From positions 1,240,001 through 1,304,000 of the forward strand of contig OZ243096.1 in NCBI GenBank assembly GCA_965212165.1: a stretch of 64,000 nt of DNA, in the 5' to 3' direction. Position 1 is the first letter of the stretch, and each line of letters begins with the position of its first letter. Made by a program: the position numbers and the translations under genes. The notes under the pieces are model-generated. The model was given only the letters and a program-made list of their open reading frames with translations. It did no database searches and was not told where the DNA came from. This document shows, piece after piece, positions 17,662 to 26,919 of this stretch. This DNA comes from RHLJ01 sp965212165. Its GTDB lineage: Bacteria > Bacteroidota > Rhodothermia > Balneolales > Balneolaceae.

Positions 17662-20202
17662 TTATCGACTTTTTTTAATACGATTCATTCTTTTCATCAT
17701 ATCAGCGGCTTGCAGGATTTTTAACTTAAGCTGATAGTTATACTCTGGTCTTTCTTTAAGAAAGCCATTTACAACTTCTAGAGCAAAATCCGAATGATGA
17801 TTACCAAGAGTCACATTCATCCACCTTCCAGGGAAAAAGATATCACCAGTTTTCTGAATTTCTTCTAATAGCTCAAGACTAGTTAAAATATACTTTTCAG
17901 ATTCCTTTGTTCTTAGTGGATGATGAAGGTAGCCTAATGCTCCAAGCACCCACGACTCAGTTTGGCGATTCTGTTCAGATGCTAATGATTCAAAAAAGGT
18001 ATCACGCATTGTTTGATCATTTGAAAGAGCCGGTTTTATAAATTCAAACCTTCGTTTTCGGTCCAGGTTTTTGATTTGTAGGATTTGCTCATTAACTATG
18101 GTATTGGCTTGTTCAGGCCATTTAATTGCTATTGTCCCTGCAAGTCCAATAAAGTCACTTTCTGACAAGATCAACCCATCTACAATCAAATTCTTATTCC
18201 AAATTGAATATAGTTTTTCAATTCCATCTTTTGAGAGAGCAATGCTTTCATAGGTATTGAAAAAGGTTTTTTTCCTACTCGATTCATCTTGCGACACCAT
18301 CGAGTCCCAAAGCATTAGTTCTAACTCCGACGATTTTTCTAGACGCTCTTGATGATCTAAAAAATCCCAATAGATGGAGCGAAAATGGCCTAGTGCCAAA
18401 TTTAAAATTAGTTGATTTTGTTCTTCTGAAATTATGTTAGTGAGTTGGTCAAAATATTGATTTGGATTTACATCTCCTTCTAACAAATTCTCATAAAGAT
18501 TAATAAGTGTGCTTCCTTTTGCTACCACATCTAAATTAGACCATTCTTCTAAAGAATTTAAATCTTGAGGAAAAAGCCCGTAGCCAAATCCATTTGCATT
18601 AAAATAGATATGCTTCCAATTCTCTGATGCTATTAGTAGTGTACTTGCTTGATCAGAAATTATGTTTGTAGAAAGTAATTCCTTTCCATTCATCTCGCTA
18701 TAAGAGATGTCAAATGCCTGGCTCCAAAGTCTATGTTCATTTAATGGATCAATCTGTAAAATATTTGTTGTGAGAATAGAAGATTCAATTTCAAAATGAG
18801 GTCTACCTGGTGTATTAACCCAAACTTCACTCCAAGTCGTTAAATCGGTGTTGGTTTTATTATCAAGTATCCTAATTAGATCGGGCCAAGTCGCGTTTCC
18901 AAAAGCGAAAGTTGAAAGGTATTCTTGAAGTCCTTCTTGAAATACATCCTTTCCAATTAGAAGCTCAAGTTGACGCATCATTATAGGTGCTTTATTATAA
19001 ATGATAGCACCATACATAGTTCCAGCTTCATTTAGGTTTGGAAGCTCTTGACGAATAGGATTAGCTCCTTCAGTTCGATCTACAGAATAAGCAGACGGAT
19101 AGTGTCGTACTAGAAAATTTAAATCGTGATTTATATCTGGGAAACTTGGATTTACGATTTTTGAAGCCATAAAATTAGCAAAGACCTCTTTTGTCCAAAC
19201 ATCATTAAACCACTGCATGGTAACTAAATCACCAAACCACATATGGGCAGTTTCGTGAGCTATTAAACTAGCACGACTTAATAATTGTGTTTCGGATGGA
19301 GCTTCATCTAGAAATAAACTAGAAGCCCGATATTGAATAGCCCCTACATGTTCCATTCCTCCATATTGAAATGAAGGAATAAGGGCAAAATCGAATTTTT
19401 TAAATGGATAATCGATCCCAGTATAATCTTCTAACCATGAAATAGACGAGCTATGTAATTCGAAGATTTTGTCTAAATTCCGTTCTACTTTTTCTGAATC
19501 TGTTTCCCGATGTAATAAAGTCATATCTCTTCCATCTATATTTCTAGAAATCACTTCAAACTTTCCAGCAACAAATGAGAATAAATAGGAACTGATTAAG
19601 TCTGACTCTGAAAATTCCCAAATTAGGCTATTATTAGTATTAGTTTTTTTTCTAAGTGGAGCGTTTGAGATAGTGTTCCAGCTTATCGGTGTTTCTAATG
19701 TAAGAGTATAAGTGGCCTTTAAATTTGGTTGATCAAATAATGGGAAAGCTGTTCTAGCTCTATCCGGGACAAATAATGTGTATAAGTATTCATCATTTCT
19801 ATTTAGCGAAGTCTCTCCAGCTTCAAATATTATAGTTACTGTATTAACTCCATTATTTAAAAATTCTTTAGAGAGAATAATATGTTCTTTCTCGAAAATA
19901 ATGTCTGAGTCTTTTCCATTTATCTTTATGGAAAAGAGTTTTGTATGACTTTCTCGAAAGTCGAGAGGTAGATCAAACTTGTTATCAGAGAGAGTAAAGT
20001 TAATGGTAATATCTGCAGAAATAGAGTCACTTTTACTTTCCGGAATAGAAAATGACAATTGATAATTTATATCTGAGACAACTTCTTTTCTAAATTGAGC
20101 AAGTTCTAAAGATACACCAGGTTCATTTTGCATTTCTATAGTGCATCCAGTTAAATAAATGAAAAGAAGAGTGAGAAATGTGTGAGGTAAGATTCTTTTC
20201 AT
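17662..20202 (-). CDS. M1-family aminopeptidase, lipoprotein
   Basis: 846 residues. The signal peptide ends at a lipobox (FIYLTGC). The zinc site HETAH (316-320) is followed 18 residues later by Glu339 in WTKEVFANFM, the gluzincin spacing, and the exopeptidase motif is GGMEH rather than the more common GAMEN. M1 enzymes remove N-terminal amino acids from peptides; the lipoprotein signal places this one on the periplasmic or outer face of an envelope membrane, probably for nutrition or peptide recycling. The C-terminal half is helical, as in the family. It lies in the same direction as the ankyrin and katG genes, but a terminator separates it from them. Confidence 0.9.
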   Translation of the reverse strand: MKRILPHTFLTLLFIYLTGCTIEMQNEPGVSLELAQFRKEVVSDINYQLSFSIPESKSDSISADITINFTLSDNKFDLPLDFRESHTKLFSIKINGKDSDIIFEKEHIILSKEFLNNGVNTVTIIFEAGETSLNRNDEYLYTLFVPDRARTAFPLFDQPNLKATYTLTLETPISWNTISNAPLRKKTNTNNSLIWEFSESDLISSYLFSFVAGKFEVISRNIDGRDMTLLHRETDSEKVERNLDKIFELHSSSISWLEDYTGIDYPFKKFDFALIPSFQYGGMEHVGAIQYRASSLFLDEAPSETQLLSRASLIAHETAHMWFGDLVTMQWFNDVWTKEVFANFMASKIVNPSFPDINHDLNFLVRHYPSAYSVDRTEGANPIRQELPNLNEAGTMYGAIIYNKAPIMMRQLELLIGKDVFQEGLQEYLSTFAFGNATWPDLIRILDNKTNTDLTTWSEVWVNTPGRPHFEIESSILTTNILQIDPLNEHRLWSQAFDISYSEMNGKELLSTNIISDQASTLLIASENWKHIYFNANGFGYGLFPQDLNSLEEWSNLDVVAKGSTLINLYENLLEGDVNPNQYFDQLTNIISEEQNQLILNLALGHFRSIYWDFLDHQERLEKSSELELMLWDSMVSQDESSRKKTFFNTYESIALSKDGIEKLYSIWNKNLIVDGLILSESDFIGLAGTIAIKWPEQANTIVNEQILQIKNLDRKRRFEFIKPALSNDQTMRDTFFESLASEQNRQTESWVLGALGYLHHPLRTKESEKYILTSLELLEEIQKTGDIFFPGRWMNVTLGNHHSDFALEVVNGFLKERPEYNYQLKLKILQAADMMKRMNRIKKSR

Positions 20203-20232
20203 AAAAACAGATTTAAAGCATTTACTTTCAAT

Positions 20233-20268
20233 AAAAAAACCTCGATGACAATGAAGTTATCGAGGTTT
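20233..20268 (-). terminator. Terminator after the ankyrin gene
   Basis: AAACCTCGAT and ATCGAGGTTT pair over 10 bases around a 12-base loop, and on the minus strand a run of seven T follows. It ends the ankyrin transcript before the M1 peptidase gene. Confidence 0.85.
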
Positions 20269-20289
20269 GAAAAGTAGTGAAAATTTAGC

Positions 20290-20751
20290 TTATGCTTTTA
20301 ATAGTTCAGTAAGCTTGGTATAACCTTTGAATTCTGCATGATTGGAAGCAGTTTTACCACTAGAGTCTGTAATTAAATTGTCTGCTTTATTCTGGATAAG
20401 CAACCGTATTATTTCTTCTTGATTAAACATTGCTGCGAACATTAATGCAGTATAACCTTGTGAGTTCTGAATATCTACTTCGGCACCTTGCTCTATTAGA
20501 ATTGAAGCTATATCTAGAATTCCTTTATAGCTTACGCCCATCAAAGCGGTATTACCAGCTGCGTCTCGAGCATTTACATCAGCTCCAGTTTCAAGCAGAA
20601 ATTTTGCAACATCATTCTGACCTGTGTAACAAGCCATGATTAAAGGTGGAAATCCCTTATTGTCTTTTTTTGAAATCAATGATGAGTCGTCTTCAACTCT
20701 AAGTTTAATTTCTTTAAGTTTTCCTGAGCGTATTAAGTCAAAAAAATCCAT
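20290..20751 (-). CDS. Ankyrin-repeat protein next to katG
   Basis: 153 residues made of about four ankyrin repeats, with the recognisable pattern GFPPLIMACYTGQNDVAKFLLETGADVN, GNTALMGVSYKGILDIASILIEQGAEVD and GYTALMFAAMFNQEEIIRLLIQNKAD. It has no signal peptide and is presumably cytoplasmic. The gene lies 81 bases downstream of katG on the same strand, with a hairpin terminator between them that may let some transcripts through. Small ankyrin proteins beside catalase genes are known elsewhere, for example AnkB with KatB in Pseudomonas, where the ankyrin protein is needed for full catalase activity. A similar helper role here is inference. Confidence 0.9.
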   Translation of the reverse strand: MDFFDLIRSGKLKEIKLRVEDDSSLISKKDNKGFPPLIMACYTGQNDVAKFLLETGADVNARDAAGNTALMGVSYKGILDIASILIEQGAEVDIQNSQGYTALMFAAMFNQEEIIRLLIQNKADNLITDSSGKTASNHAEFKGYTKLTELLKA

Positions 20752-20765
20752 AATGGTTTATCATT

Positions 20766-20800
20766 TTTTAAAAAAGATGGGGCAACAAATAAGTTGCCCC
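20766..20800 (-). terminator. Terminator between katG and the ankyrin gene
   Basis: GGGGCAAC (20779-20786) pairs with GTTGCCCC (20793-20800) around a six-base loop. On the minus strand it is followed by ATC and then six T, so it is a standard intrinsic terminator for katG. Confidence 0.85.
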
Positions 20801-20832
20801 ATAATGAAAATTGTAAGACTTGTTCTAATGAT

Positions 20833-23067
20833 TTAGTCTAGATCAAAGCGATCTAGGTTCATTACTTTGTCCCAAGCTTTTACAAAGTCTTTAACGAACT
20901 TTTCTTGAGCGTCTTCACTACCATATACTTCTGCAAGGGCTCGTAGTTCAGAGTTTGAACCAAAAATTAAATCAGCTCTACTACCTGTCCATTTTAAGTT
21001 ACCAGAATTACGGTCGCGACCTTCAAAAAAGTTTTGTTCATCAGAAATAGCAGACCATTTAGTTCCTAAATCGAGAACATTTTTGAAGAAATCGTTCGAT
21101 AGGGTTTCAGATTTATCAGTGAGTACACCATGCTTTGATTGATCATAGTTGGTTTCTAAAACACGCATTCCACCAAGTAATACGGTCATTTCAGGGGCTG
21201 TTAGAGTAAGTAAGTGTGCTTTATCAACTAACATTTCCTCAGCTGTAGTATTATGTTTTGGCGCAAAATAATTTCTGAATCCATCTGCTGCTGGTTCTAA
21301 CCATTCAAAAGATTCAATATCTGTTTGTTCTTGAGTAGCATCAGTTCTACCAGGAGTGAATGGAACTTTGATATCGATACCAGCATTTTTAGCTGATTTT
21401 TCAATTCCAACACATCCACCTAGAACAATTAAGTCAGCAATAGATACTTTCTTGCTGCCTGATGTGCTATTAAATGATTCTTGAATTTCCTCAAGAATCC
21501 CAAGTACTTTAGATAATTGGTTAGGGTTGTTAACTTCCCAATCTTTTTGTGGTGCTAAGCGAACTCTAGCTCCGTTAGCTCCGCCTCGTTTGTCAGATCC
21601 ACGGTATGTTGAAGCTGAAGCCCAAGCCGTAGAAACTAGTTCAGATACAGTTACATCAGATTCAATGATTTGGTTTTTTAAACTAGCTATATCCTCGTCA
21701 TTAATTATTTCATGAGTTGCCACGGGAATTGGGTCTTGCCACAAGAGTTCTTCTTTAGGAACTTCTGGTCCAAGATATAGAGACTTTGGACCCATATCTC
21801 TGTGAGTAAGCTTAAACCAAGCACGAGCAAATGCATCAGCAAACTCATCTGGGTTTTCATAAAAGCGTCTTGAAATTTTTTCGTAAGCTGGATCTTCTTT
21901 TAATGCAAGATCAGTAGTTAGCATAAAAGGGGAATGCTTTTTTGATGCATCATAAGCATCTGGTATTGTATCAGCACCAGCATTATCTTTTGGTTTCCAC
22001 TGAAATGCGCCAGCAGGACTCTTGGTTAATTCCCAATCATATTTGAAAAGATTTTCAAAGTAATTATTACTCCATTTGGTTGGAGTTTCTGTCCAAGCAC
22101 CTTCTAGTCCACTTGTTATAGTATCTCCAGCATTTCCAGACCCAAAATTATTCTTCCAACCTTGACTCATTTCTTCAATTCCAGCACCTGCTGGTTCAGC
22201 TTCGACATATTCGTCTGGATTTGCTGCCCCATGAGTTTTTCCAAATGTATGACCACCAGCTATCAAAGCTACAGTTTCTTCGTCGTTCATTGCCATTCTT
22301 GCAAATGTTTCACGAATATCTACAGCTGAGGCCAGAGGATCAGGTTTTCCATTAGGACCTTCTGGGTTAACATAAATCAATCCCATTTGAACAGCTGCAA
22401 GTGGATTCTCAAGTTCTCTATCATCTGTATAACGTTTATCACCTAACCACTCACCTTCAGAACCCCAGTAAATATCTTCTTCTGGTTCCCAAACATCAGC
22501 ACGTCCACCACCAAAGCCGAAAGTCTTAAATTCCATGGTTTCAAGAGCTACATTACCGGCTAATATCATAAGATCAGCCCAAGAAATTTTCTTTCCATAT
22601 TTCTGTTTGATTGGCCAAAGTAATAATCGAGCTTTATCTAGGTTGGCATTATCTGGCCAACTGTTTAAAGGAGCAAATCGCTGAGTTCCAGCGCCAGCGC
22701 CACCTCGCCCATCACCAACTCTGTAAGTACCAGCACTATGCCATGCCATTCGAATCATGAATGGACCGTAGTGTCCGTAATCTGCTGGCCACCAATCTTG
22801 AGAGTTTGTCATTAAATCTGCTAAATCATTTTTCAATGCTGCAAGATCAAGTTTTTTAAACTCTTCAGCATAATCAAAATCTTCATCCATAGGATTTGTT
22901 AAGGATGAATGCTGTCGTAAAATGTTTAGATTAAGTTGATTAGGCCACCAATCACGATTCCTAGCTCCTCCACCAGCAGTTTGTCGTAAAGCACCTCCCA
23001 TAAATGGGCACTTACTTATATCATTAACGTTATAACTGCCAGTAGTATCGTTCAACTTATCTTCCAT
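20833..23067 (-). CDS. katG: Catalase-peroxidase KatG
   Basis: 744 residues, the usual length for this duplicated class I heme peroxidase. It destroys hydrogen peroxide by catalase and peroxidase reactions. The distal site IRMAWHSAGTYR (Arg, Trp, His) and the proximal heme-ligand helix LIAGGHTFGKTHGA are intact, and GLIYVNPEG supplies the tyrosine of the Met-Tyr-Trp crosslink required for catalase activity. The C-terminal heme-free half (SDKRGGANGARVRLAPQ and following) is complete. There is no signal peptide, so it is cytoplasmic. It is transcribed toward the ankyrin gene, a likely helper. I did not recognise a Fur- or OxyR-type operator in the 120 bases upstream. Confidence 0.97.
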   Translation of the reverse strand: MEDKLNDTTGSYNVNDISKCPFMGGALRQTAGGGARNRDWWPNQLNLNILRQHSSLTNPMDEDFDYAEEFKKLDLAALKNDLADLMTNSQDWWPADYGHYGPFMIRMAWHSAGTYRVGDGRGGAGAGTQRFAPLNSWPDNANLDKARLLLWPIKQKYGKKISWADLMILAGNVALETMEFKTFGFGGGRADVWEPEEDIYWGSEGEWLGDKRYTDDRELENPLAAVQMGLIYVNPEGPNGKPDPLASAVDIRETFARMAMNDEETVALIAGGHTFGKTHGAANPDEYVEAEPAGAGIEEMSQGWKNNFGSGNAGDTITSGLEGAWTETPTKWSNNYFENLFKYDWELTKSPAGAFQWKPKDNAGADTIPDAYDASKKHSPFMLTTDLALKEDPAYEKISRRFYENPDEFADAFARAWFKLTHRDMGPKSLYLGPEVPKEELLWQDPIPVATHEIINDEDIASLKNQIIESDVTVSELVSTAWASASTYRGSDKRGGANGARVRLAPQKDWEVNNPNQLSKVLGILEEIQESFNSTSGSKKVSIADLIVLGGCVGIEKSAKNAGIDIKVPFTPGRTDATQEQTDIESFEWLEPAADGFRNYFAPKHNTTAEEMLVDKAHLLTLTAPEMTVLLGGMRVLETNYDQSKHGVLTDKSETLSNDFFKNVLDLGTKWSAISDEQNFFEGRDRNSGNLKWTGSRADLIFGSNSELRALAEVYGSEDAQEKFVKDFVKAWDKVMNLDRFDLD

Positions 23068-23190
23068 ATCATAATCGATTTATAATTACTGTTTTATTTT
23101 ATACCCCAAGAAATCAATAAACACTGTCCATAACAAATCAATAATTCTTTAGTTAGTGATAGCTAAAGTTTATTAAAGAGACAGAATTAT

Positions 23191-23724
23191 TTATCTGACT
23201 TGAAAGAGAATAACTTCAAATTCCAAGTTAGCATTTGCTGGAATATCAGCGGCCGGTTGACCTAATACACCATAAGCATATACAGAAGGAATGTATAAAG
23301 TAATTCTTCCAGTATTACCTCCATTACCATCTTTTATTAATGGTAGTCCAATTTGCCAACCTGTAATTGTATTACTTAGATCAAGCGAAGTGAGACTAGT
23401 GCTACTATCAAAACTGACTTGATTACTTATTAGTTTACCTTCATAAGTAACAGTAACGTTATCACAAATTTTTGGTCTATCTCCCTCACCATTTCTTTTT
23501 ATAACGTATCGAATTCCAGAAGGATGGATTTCTATAGTATTACCATCGCCTTCAATTTCTGCTCGTTGAGTTTCCAAGTAAGCATCAATTTTTATAATAT
23601 CAGCTGCTAATTGAGATTGATCAACTGTTAAATTAGCCTCAGAGTCGCAGGTATCACGGCATCCTGTTAAGAGTAAAGTAGACGCAAATAGTAGAATAAA
23701 TAGTCGTGACATGTATGTATGCAT
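23191..23724 (-). CDS. FKBP-type peptidyl-prolyl isomerase lipoprotein
   Basis: 177 residues; the ATG at 23712 is an equally good start, giving MSRLFILLFASTLLLTGC with a lipobox cysteine. After a linker the FKBP domain runs from about residue 85 (NVTVTYEGKLISNQVSFDSS) through ITGWQIGLPLIKDGNGGNTGRITLYIPSVYAYG to LEFEVILFQVR, so the isomerase core is complete. It should catalyse proline cis-trans isomerisation during folding of exported proteins, anchored by lipid to the inner or outer membrane. It stands between katG and the pnt operon with gaps on both sides and is probably transcribed alone. Confidence 0.92.
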   Translation of the reverse strand: MHTYMSRLFILLFASTLLLTGCRDTCDSEANLTVDQSQLAADIIKIDAYLETQRAEIEGDGNTIEIHPSGIRYVIKRNGEGDRPKICDNVTVTYEGKLISNQVSFDSSTSLTSLDLSNTITGWQIGLPLIKDGNGGNTGRITLYIPSVYAYGVLGQPAADIPANANLEFEVILFQVR

Positions 23725-23773
23725 TTTGAAATCTAGATTTAAAGTTCACTGTAAAGATAAGAGCATTAAAACA

Positions 23774-23803
23774 AAAAGCTCTTACACAATGTGAAAGAGC
23801 TTT
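23774..23803 (-). terminator. Terminator of the pnt operon
   Basis: On the minus strand AAAGCTCTTtcaca and tgtgtAAGAGCTTT form a stem of about nine or more pairs followed by a T-run. It lies 29 bases beyond the pntB stop codon. Confidence 0.75.
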
Positions 23804-23831
23804 CATTTTTTCATATTAATATATGAGTATG

Positions 23832-25253
23832 CTAAACATCATTAAGAGCTTCATTTAAAGCTTGAAGGCTTTTCTTAGCATCACCAAAAAACATCTGATT
23901 TTTTTGCTGATAGAAAAGTGGGTTATCAATTCCTGCATAGCCAAAACTTAAGCTACGTTTGAAAACTACGGTTCTCTTTGCTTCATCTACATTCAAAATA
24001 GGCATACCATAAATCGGACTTGATGGTGATGTTTTTGCCATTGGATTTACTACGTCGTTTGCACCGATAATTAATACAACATCGGTACTAGCAAATTCTG
24101 GATTTATTTGATCCATATCATATAATAAGTCGTAAGGTACATCTGCTTCAGCAAGAAGAACATTCATATGACCTGGCATACGACCCGCAACCGGATGAAC
24201 ACCATATTTAACTTGAACACCTTTAGCTTCAAGCTTGCTAGCAACCTCTTTAACAATATGCTGAGCTTGAGCAACTGCAAGTCCATATCCAGGAACAATT
24301 ACAACTTTTGAAGCATAAGCGATTTGGATAGCTAAATCTTCCGCAGAAGTTTCATTTACAGATTTATCACCATCAGAACCACCAGCTGCGCCTGAAGAAG
24401 AATCACCACCAAATGATCCGAAAATTACATTGAATAAAGAACGATTCATTGCTTTACACATAATCTGTGTAAGAATTAGTCCTGCGGCTCCAACTAGCGC
24501 TCCAGAAACAATGAGTAAGTTATTTCCAAGAACAAAACCTGCCATCGAAGCTGCTAATCCTGAGTAAGAATTCAATAGAGATATAACTACCGGCATATCA
24601 GCACCACCAATCGGAATAACCGAAGTGATTCCAATTAATAGAGAAACACCTAAAATAATCCAGAAAATAGTAGCATTAGAAGGATCATAAGTGAAGAATC
24701 CAATCATAACTAATACGCCAATCATTGATCCAATATTGATGATATTGAGACCTGGAAAAGTTATGGCATTACCTGAAATAAACCCTTGTAGCTTTCCAAA
24801 TGCAACAAAACTACCGGTAAATGTTAAAGCTCCAATAAAAATACTAAGTCCAATAGTAACTAAACCAGTATTGTCAAAGACGGACAAATCTGTGTATCTA
24901 GCAAATTCCCCCCAAGCTACAAGTGCAGAAGCCGCACCACCAAAACCATTAAATACAGCAACTAGCTCAGGCATGGAAGTCATTTCCACTTTCTTTGCTA
25001 ATACAATCCCAATTAAGCTACCAATAATGGTTCCTATAAGAATTAATTCAAAGGACACAATTTGTTGATCAAAAAGGGTAACCAAAACTCCAATTAACAT
25101 ACCTACAGCAGCAAGTTGATTTCCTTTTCGTGCAGTAGCAGGTGAGTTAAGAAGTTTTAAGCCTCGGATAAAAAATGCGGTGGCCACCAGGTAAATAAGT
25201 TGAATAGTATCTGGCAGCCATAAAAGAACTGCTTCAGGTAAAAATTGACTCAT
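23832..25253 (-). CDS. pntB: NAD(P) transhydrogenase, beta subunit
   Basis: 473 residues. Nine or so membrane helices are followed by the NADP-binding domain dIII (SKVVIVPGYGLAVAQAQHIVKEV, GVHPVAGRMPGHMNVLLAEA, VVLIIGANDVVNPMA and KRSLSFGYAGIDNPLFY). With PntAA and PntAB it forms the proton-translocating transhydrogenase of the inner membrane, which uses the proton gradient to reduce NADP with NADH. The ATG overlaps the pntAB stop codon in an ATGA, so translation is coupled. NADPH from this enzyme could feed the thioredoxin reductase encoded at 28126. A glycine/serine-rich linker near residue 288 joins the membrane and soluble domains. Confidence 0.96.
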   Translation of the reverse strand: MSQFLPEAVLLWLPDTIQLIYLVATAFFIRGLKLLNSPATARKGNQLAAVGMLIGVLVTLFDQQIVSFELILIGTIIGSLIGIVLAKKVEMTSMPELVAVFNGFGGAASALVAWGEFARYTDLSVFDNTGLVTIGLSIFIGALTFTGSFVAFGKLQGFISGNAITFPGLNIINIGSMIGVLVMIGFFTYDPSNATIFWIILGVSLLIGITSVIPIGGADMPVVISLLNSYSGLAASMAGFVLGNNLLIVSGALVGAAGLILTQIMCKAMNRSLFNVIFGSFGGDSSSGAAGGSDGDKSVNETSAEDLAIQIAYASKVVIVPGYGLAVAQAQHIVKEVASKLEAKGVQVKYGVHPVAGRMPGHMNVLLAEADVPYDLLYDMDQINPEFASTDVVLIIGANDVVNPMAKTSPSSPIYGMPILNVDEAKRTVVFKRSLSFGYAGIDNPLFYQQKNQMFFGDAKKSLQALNEALNDV

Positions 25254-25540
25254 TTGTCATCCCCCTTTTTTTTGAACATTTCAAGCATTCGATCAGTGAC
25301 CATAAATCCGCCAACCACGTTTATGCTGGCAAGTATAATGGCTGCAAAACCAATCCATTTGCCAAGTTCTTCACCAACAGAACCTGCAACAATAATTGCT
25401 CCAACAATGGTGATTCCTGAAATAGCATTTGCACCACTCATAAGAGGTGTATGCAATGTTGGTGGAACTTTTGAGATAAGCTCGAACCCAATAAAGCAGG
25501 CGAGCACAAATATAAAAAGAGAGAATATTAATACTGACAT
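25250..25540 (-). CDS. pntAB: NAD(P) transhydrogenase, small membrane alpha-2 subunit
   Basis: 96 residues with three hydrophobic helices, including FIGFELISKVPPTLHTPLMSGANAISGITIVGA, the invariant segment of membrane domain dII of the alpha subunit. In enteric bacteria this piece is fused to the soluble alpha domain; here alpha is split in two as in Rhodospirillum and many other bacteria. It lies six bases after pntAA and overlaps pntB by four, so all three form one operon. Confidence 0.95.
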   Translation of the reverse strand: MSVLIFSLFIFVLACFIGFELISKVPPTLHTPLMSGANAISGITIVGAIIVAGSVGEELGKWIGFAAIILASINVVGGFMVTDRMLEMFKKKGDDK

Positions 25541-25546
25541 AGTTAT

Positions 25547-26668
25547 TTATTTCTTAAGCATTGGACTTACGATTTCACCTTGATGAGTAATCGTTGTATT
25601 CAATAAAATTTCGTCTTCAAAATCGAAATTTGCAGCACCTTCTTTAATCAAAAGATTGAGAAGGTTCAGCATGTTTTTAGCATATAACAAGCTAGCATGG
25701 TTAGAAAGCTGACTCGGTAAATTTATTGGTCCAACTATGTTCACTTCATGAGCTACTACAGTTTTACCTGCTTCAGTAAGTTCACAGTTACCACCATTTT
25801 CAGCAGCTAAATCAACGATAACAGAACCAGGTTTCATATCTGCGACCATTTCTTTAGTAACAAGAAGTGGGGCTGGTCGACCAGGTATTAAAGCAGTTGT
25901 GATAACAATGTCTGATTTTTTCACATGTTCGTGAACCACTTGTTTTTGCCTTTCCTGACTATCCTTAGAGAGTTCTTTCGCATATCCACCCTTAGTTTCA
26001 GTGTTTTCTTCCTCTAAAGGAACTTCAACAAATTTAGCACCTAAACTTTCAACTTGTTCTTTCACGACAGGTCGAACATCATAAGCTTCAACAACAGCAC
26101 CAAGCTTTCTACATGTTGCTATGGCTTGAAGTCCTGCTACCCCAGCGCCTAAAATCAGTGCTTTAGATGGGGGGATAGTTCCAGCAGCAGTCATCATCAT
26201 TGGGAAATACTTATCTAGGGTATTTGCAGCAATTAAAGAAGCTTTATATCCAGCAATAGAACTCATTGAGGAAAGTGCATCCATATTTTGAGCTCGAGAT
26301 ATTCTTGGAATTGCATCCATTCCAAGTGAGCTAATTCCCTTAGACATTAATGATTCAACTAAATCAGGATGTTGTAAAGCCCATAAGAAACAAATTAGAA
26401 TGGAATTTTCCTTAAGGTTCTTTAAATCTTCTTCTGGAGGGGTTTGAACTCCAAGAAGCACATCTGTTTTTTGAAACAGCTCTTTTCGGTTTGAAATAAT
26501 TTTTGCTCCTATTTCTGAATAGGCAGAGTCTAAAAAGTTTGAGGAAAGTCCAGCATTGGTTTCAATCCAGACCTCCAAATCTTTCTTTACAAGTTGAGCA
26601 GCAACATCAGGTGTAAGTGCTACTCTCCGTTCATGTTCTTCCGTTTCTTTTGGAACAGCTATAATCAA
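25547..26668 (-). CDS. pntAA: NAD(P) transhydrogenase, NAD-binding alpha-1 subunit
   Basis: 373 residues, the soluble NAD(H)-binding domain dI. The N-terminus IIAVPKETEEHERRVALTPD, the Rossmann motif LILGAGVAGLQAIATCRKLGA and the NIVGPINLPSQL segment are typical of PntAA and the related alanine dehydrogenases; co-location with pntAB/pntB settles the identity. The start is a TTG at 26668, supported by a strong ribosome binding site (GGAGGA, eight bases upstream on the minus strand) and by alignment with the family N-terminus; no ATG lies nearby. It is the first gene of the operon, with 250 bases between it and the divergent lipoprotein gene. Confidence 0.95.
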   Translation of the reverse strand: MIIAVPKETEEHERRVALTPDVAAQLVKKDLEVWIETNAGLSSNFLDSAYSEIGAKIISNRKELFQKTDVLLGVQTPPEEDLKNLKENSILICFLWALQHPDLVESLMSKGISSLGMDAIPRISRAQNMDALSSMSSIAGYKASLIAANTLDKYFPMMMTAAGTIPPSKALILGAGVAGLQAIATCRKLGAVVEAYDVRPVVKEQVESLGAKFVEVPLEEENTETKGGYAKELSKDSQERQKQVVHEHVKKSDIVITTALIPGRPAPLLVTKEMVADMKPGSVIVDLAAENGGNCELTEAGKTVVAHEVNIVGPINLPSQLSNHASLLYAKNMLNLLNLLIKEGAANFDFEDEILLNTTITHQGEIVSPMLKK

Positions 26669-26919
26669 TGTTATCCTCCAAATTTGGTTTGGCTCAACTT
26701 AATGAAATAGAAGGTTCAGACAAACTAAAGTAAGAGCGCTTTTTCTAATTATTTTAGCTGATTGTGTTTACGAAAGAAATTTCTTGAGTATCCTAAGAAT
26801 TACCCTTTAGAAACTATTTCTATTAAATGAAGATCGTGTGAACTTAAAAAGCAAAGAATTTGAAGAATTTTAGCTATGGAAAATGTATAATTGTAGAAAT
26901 CGATGTTAGGGGTATTTTC

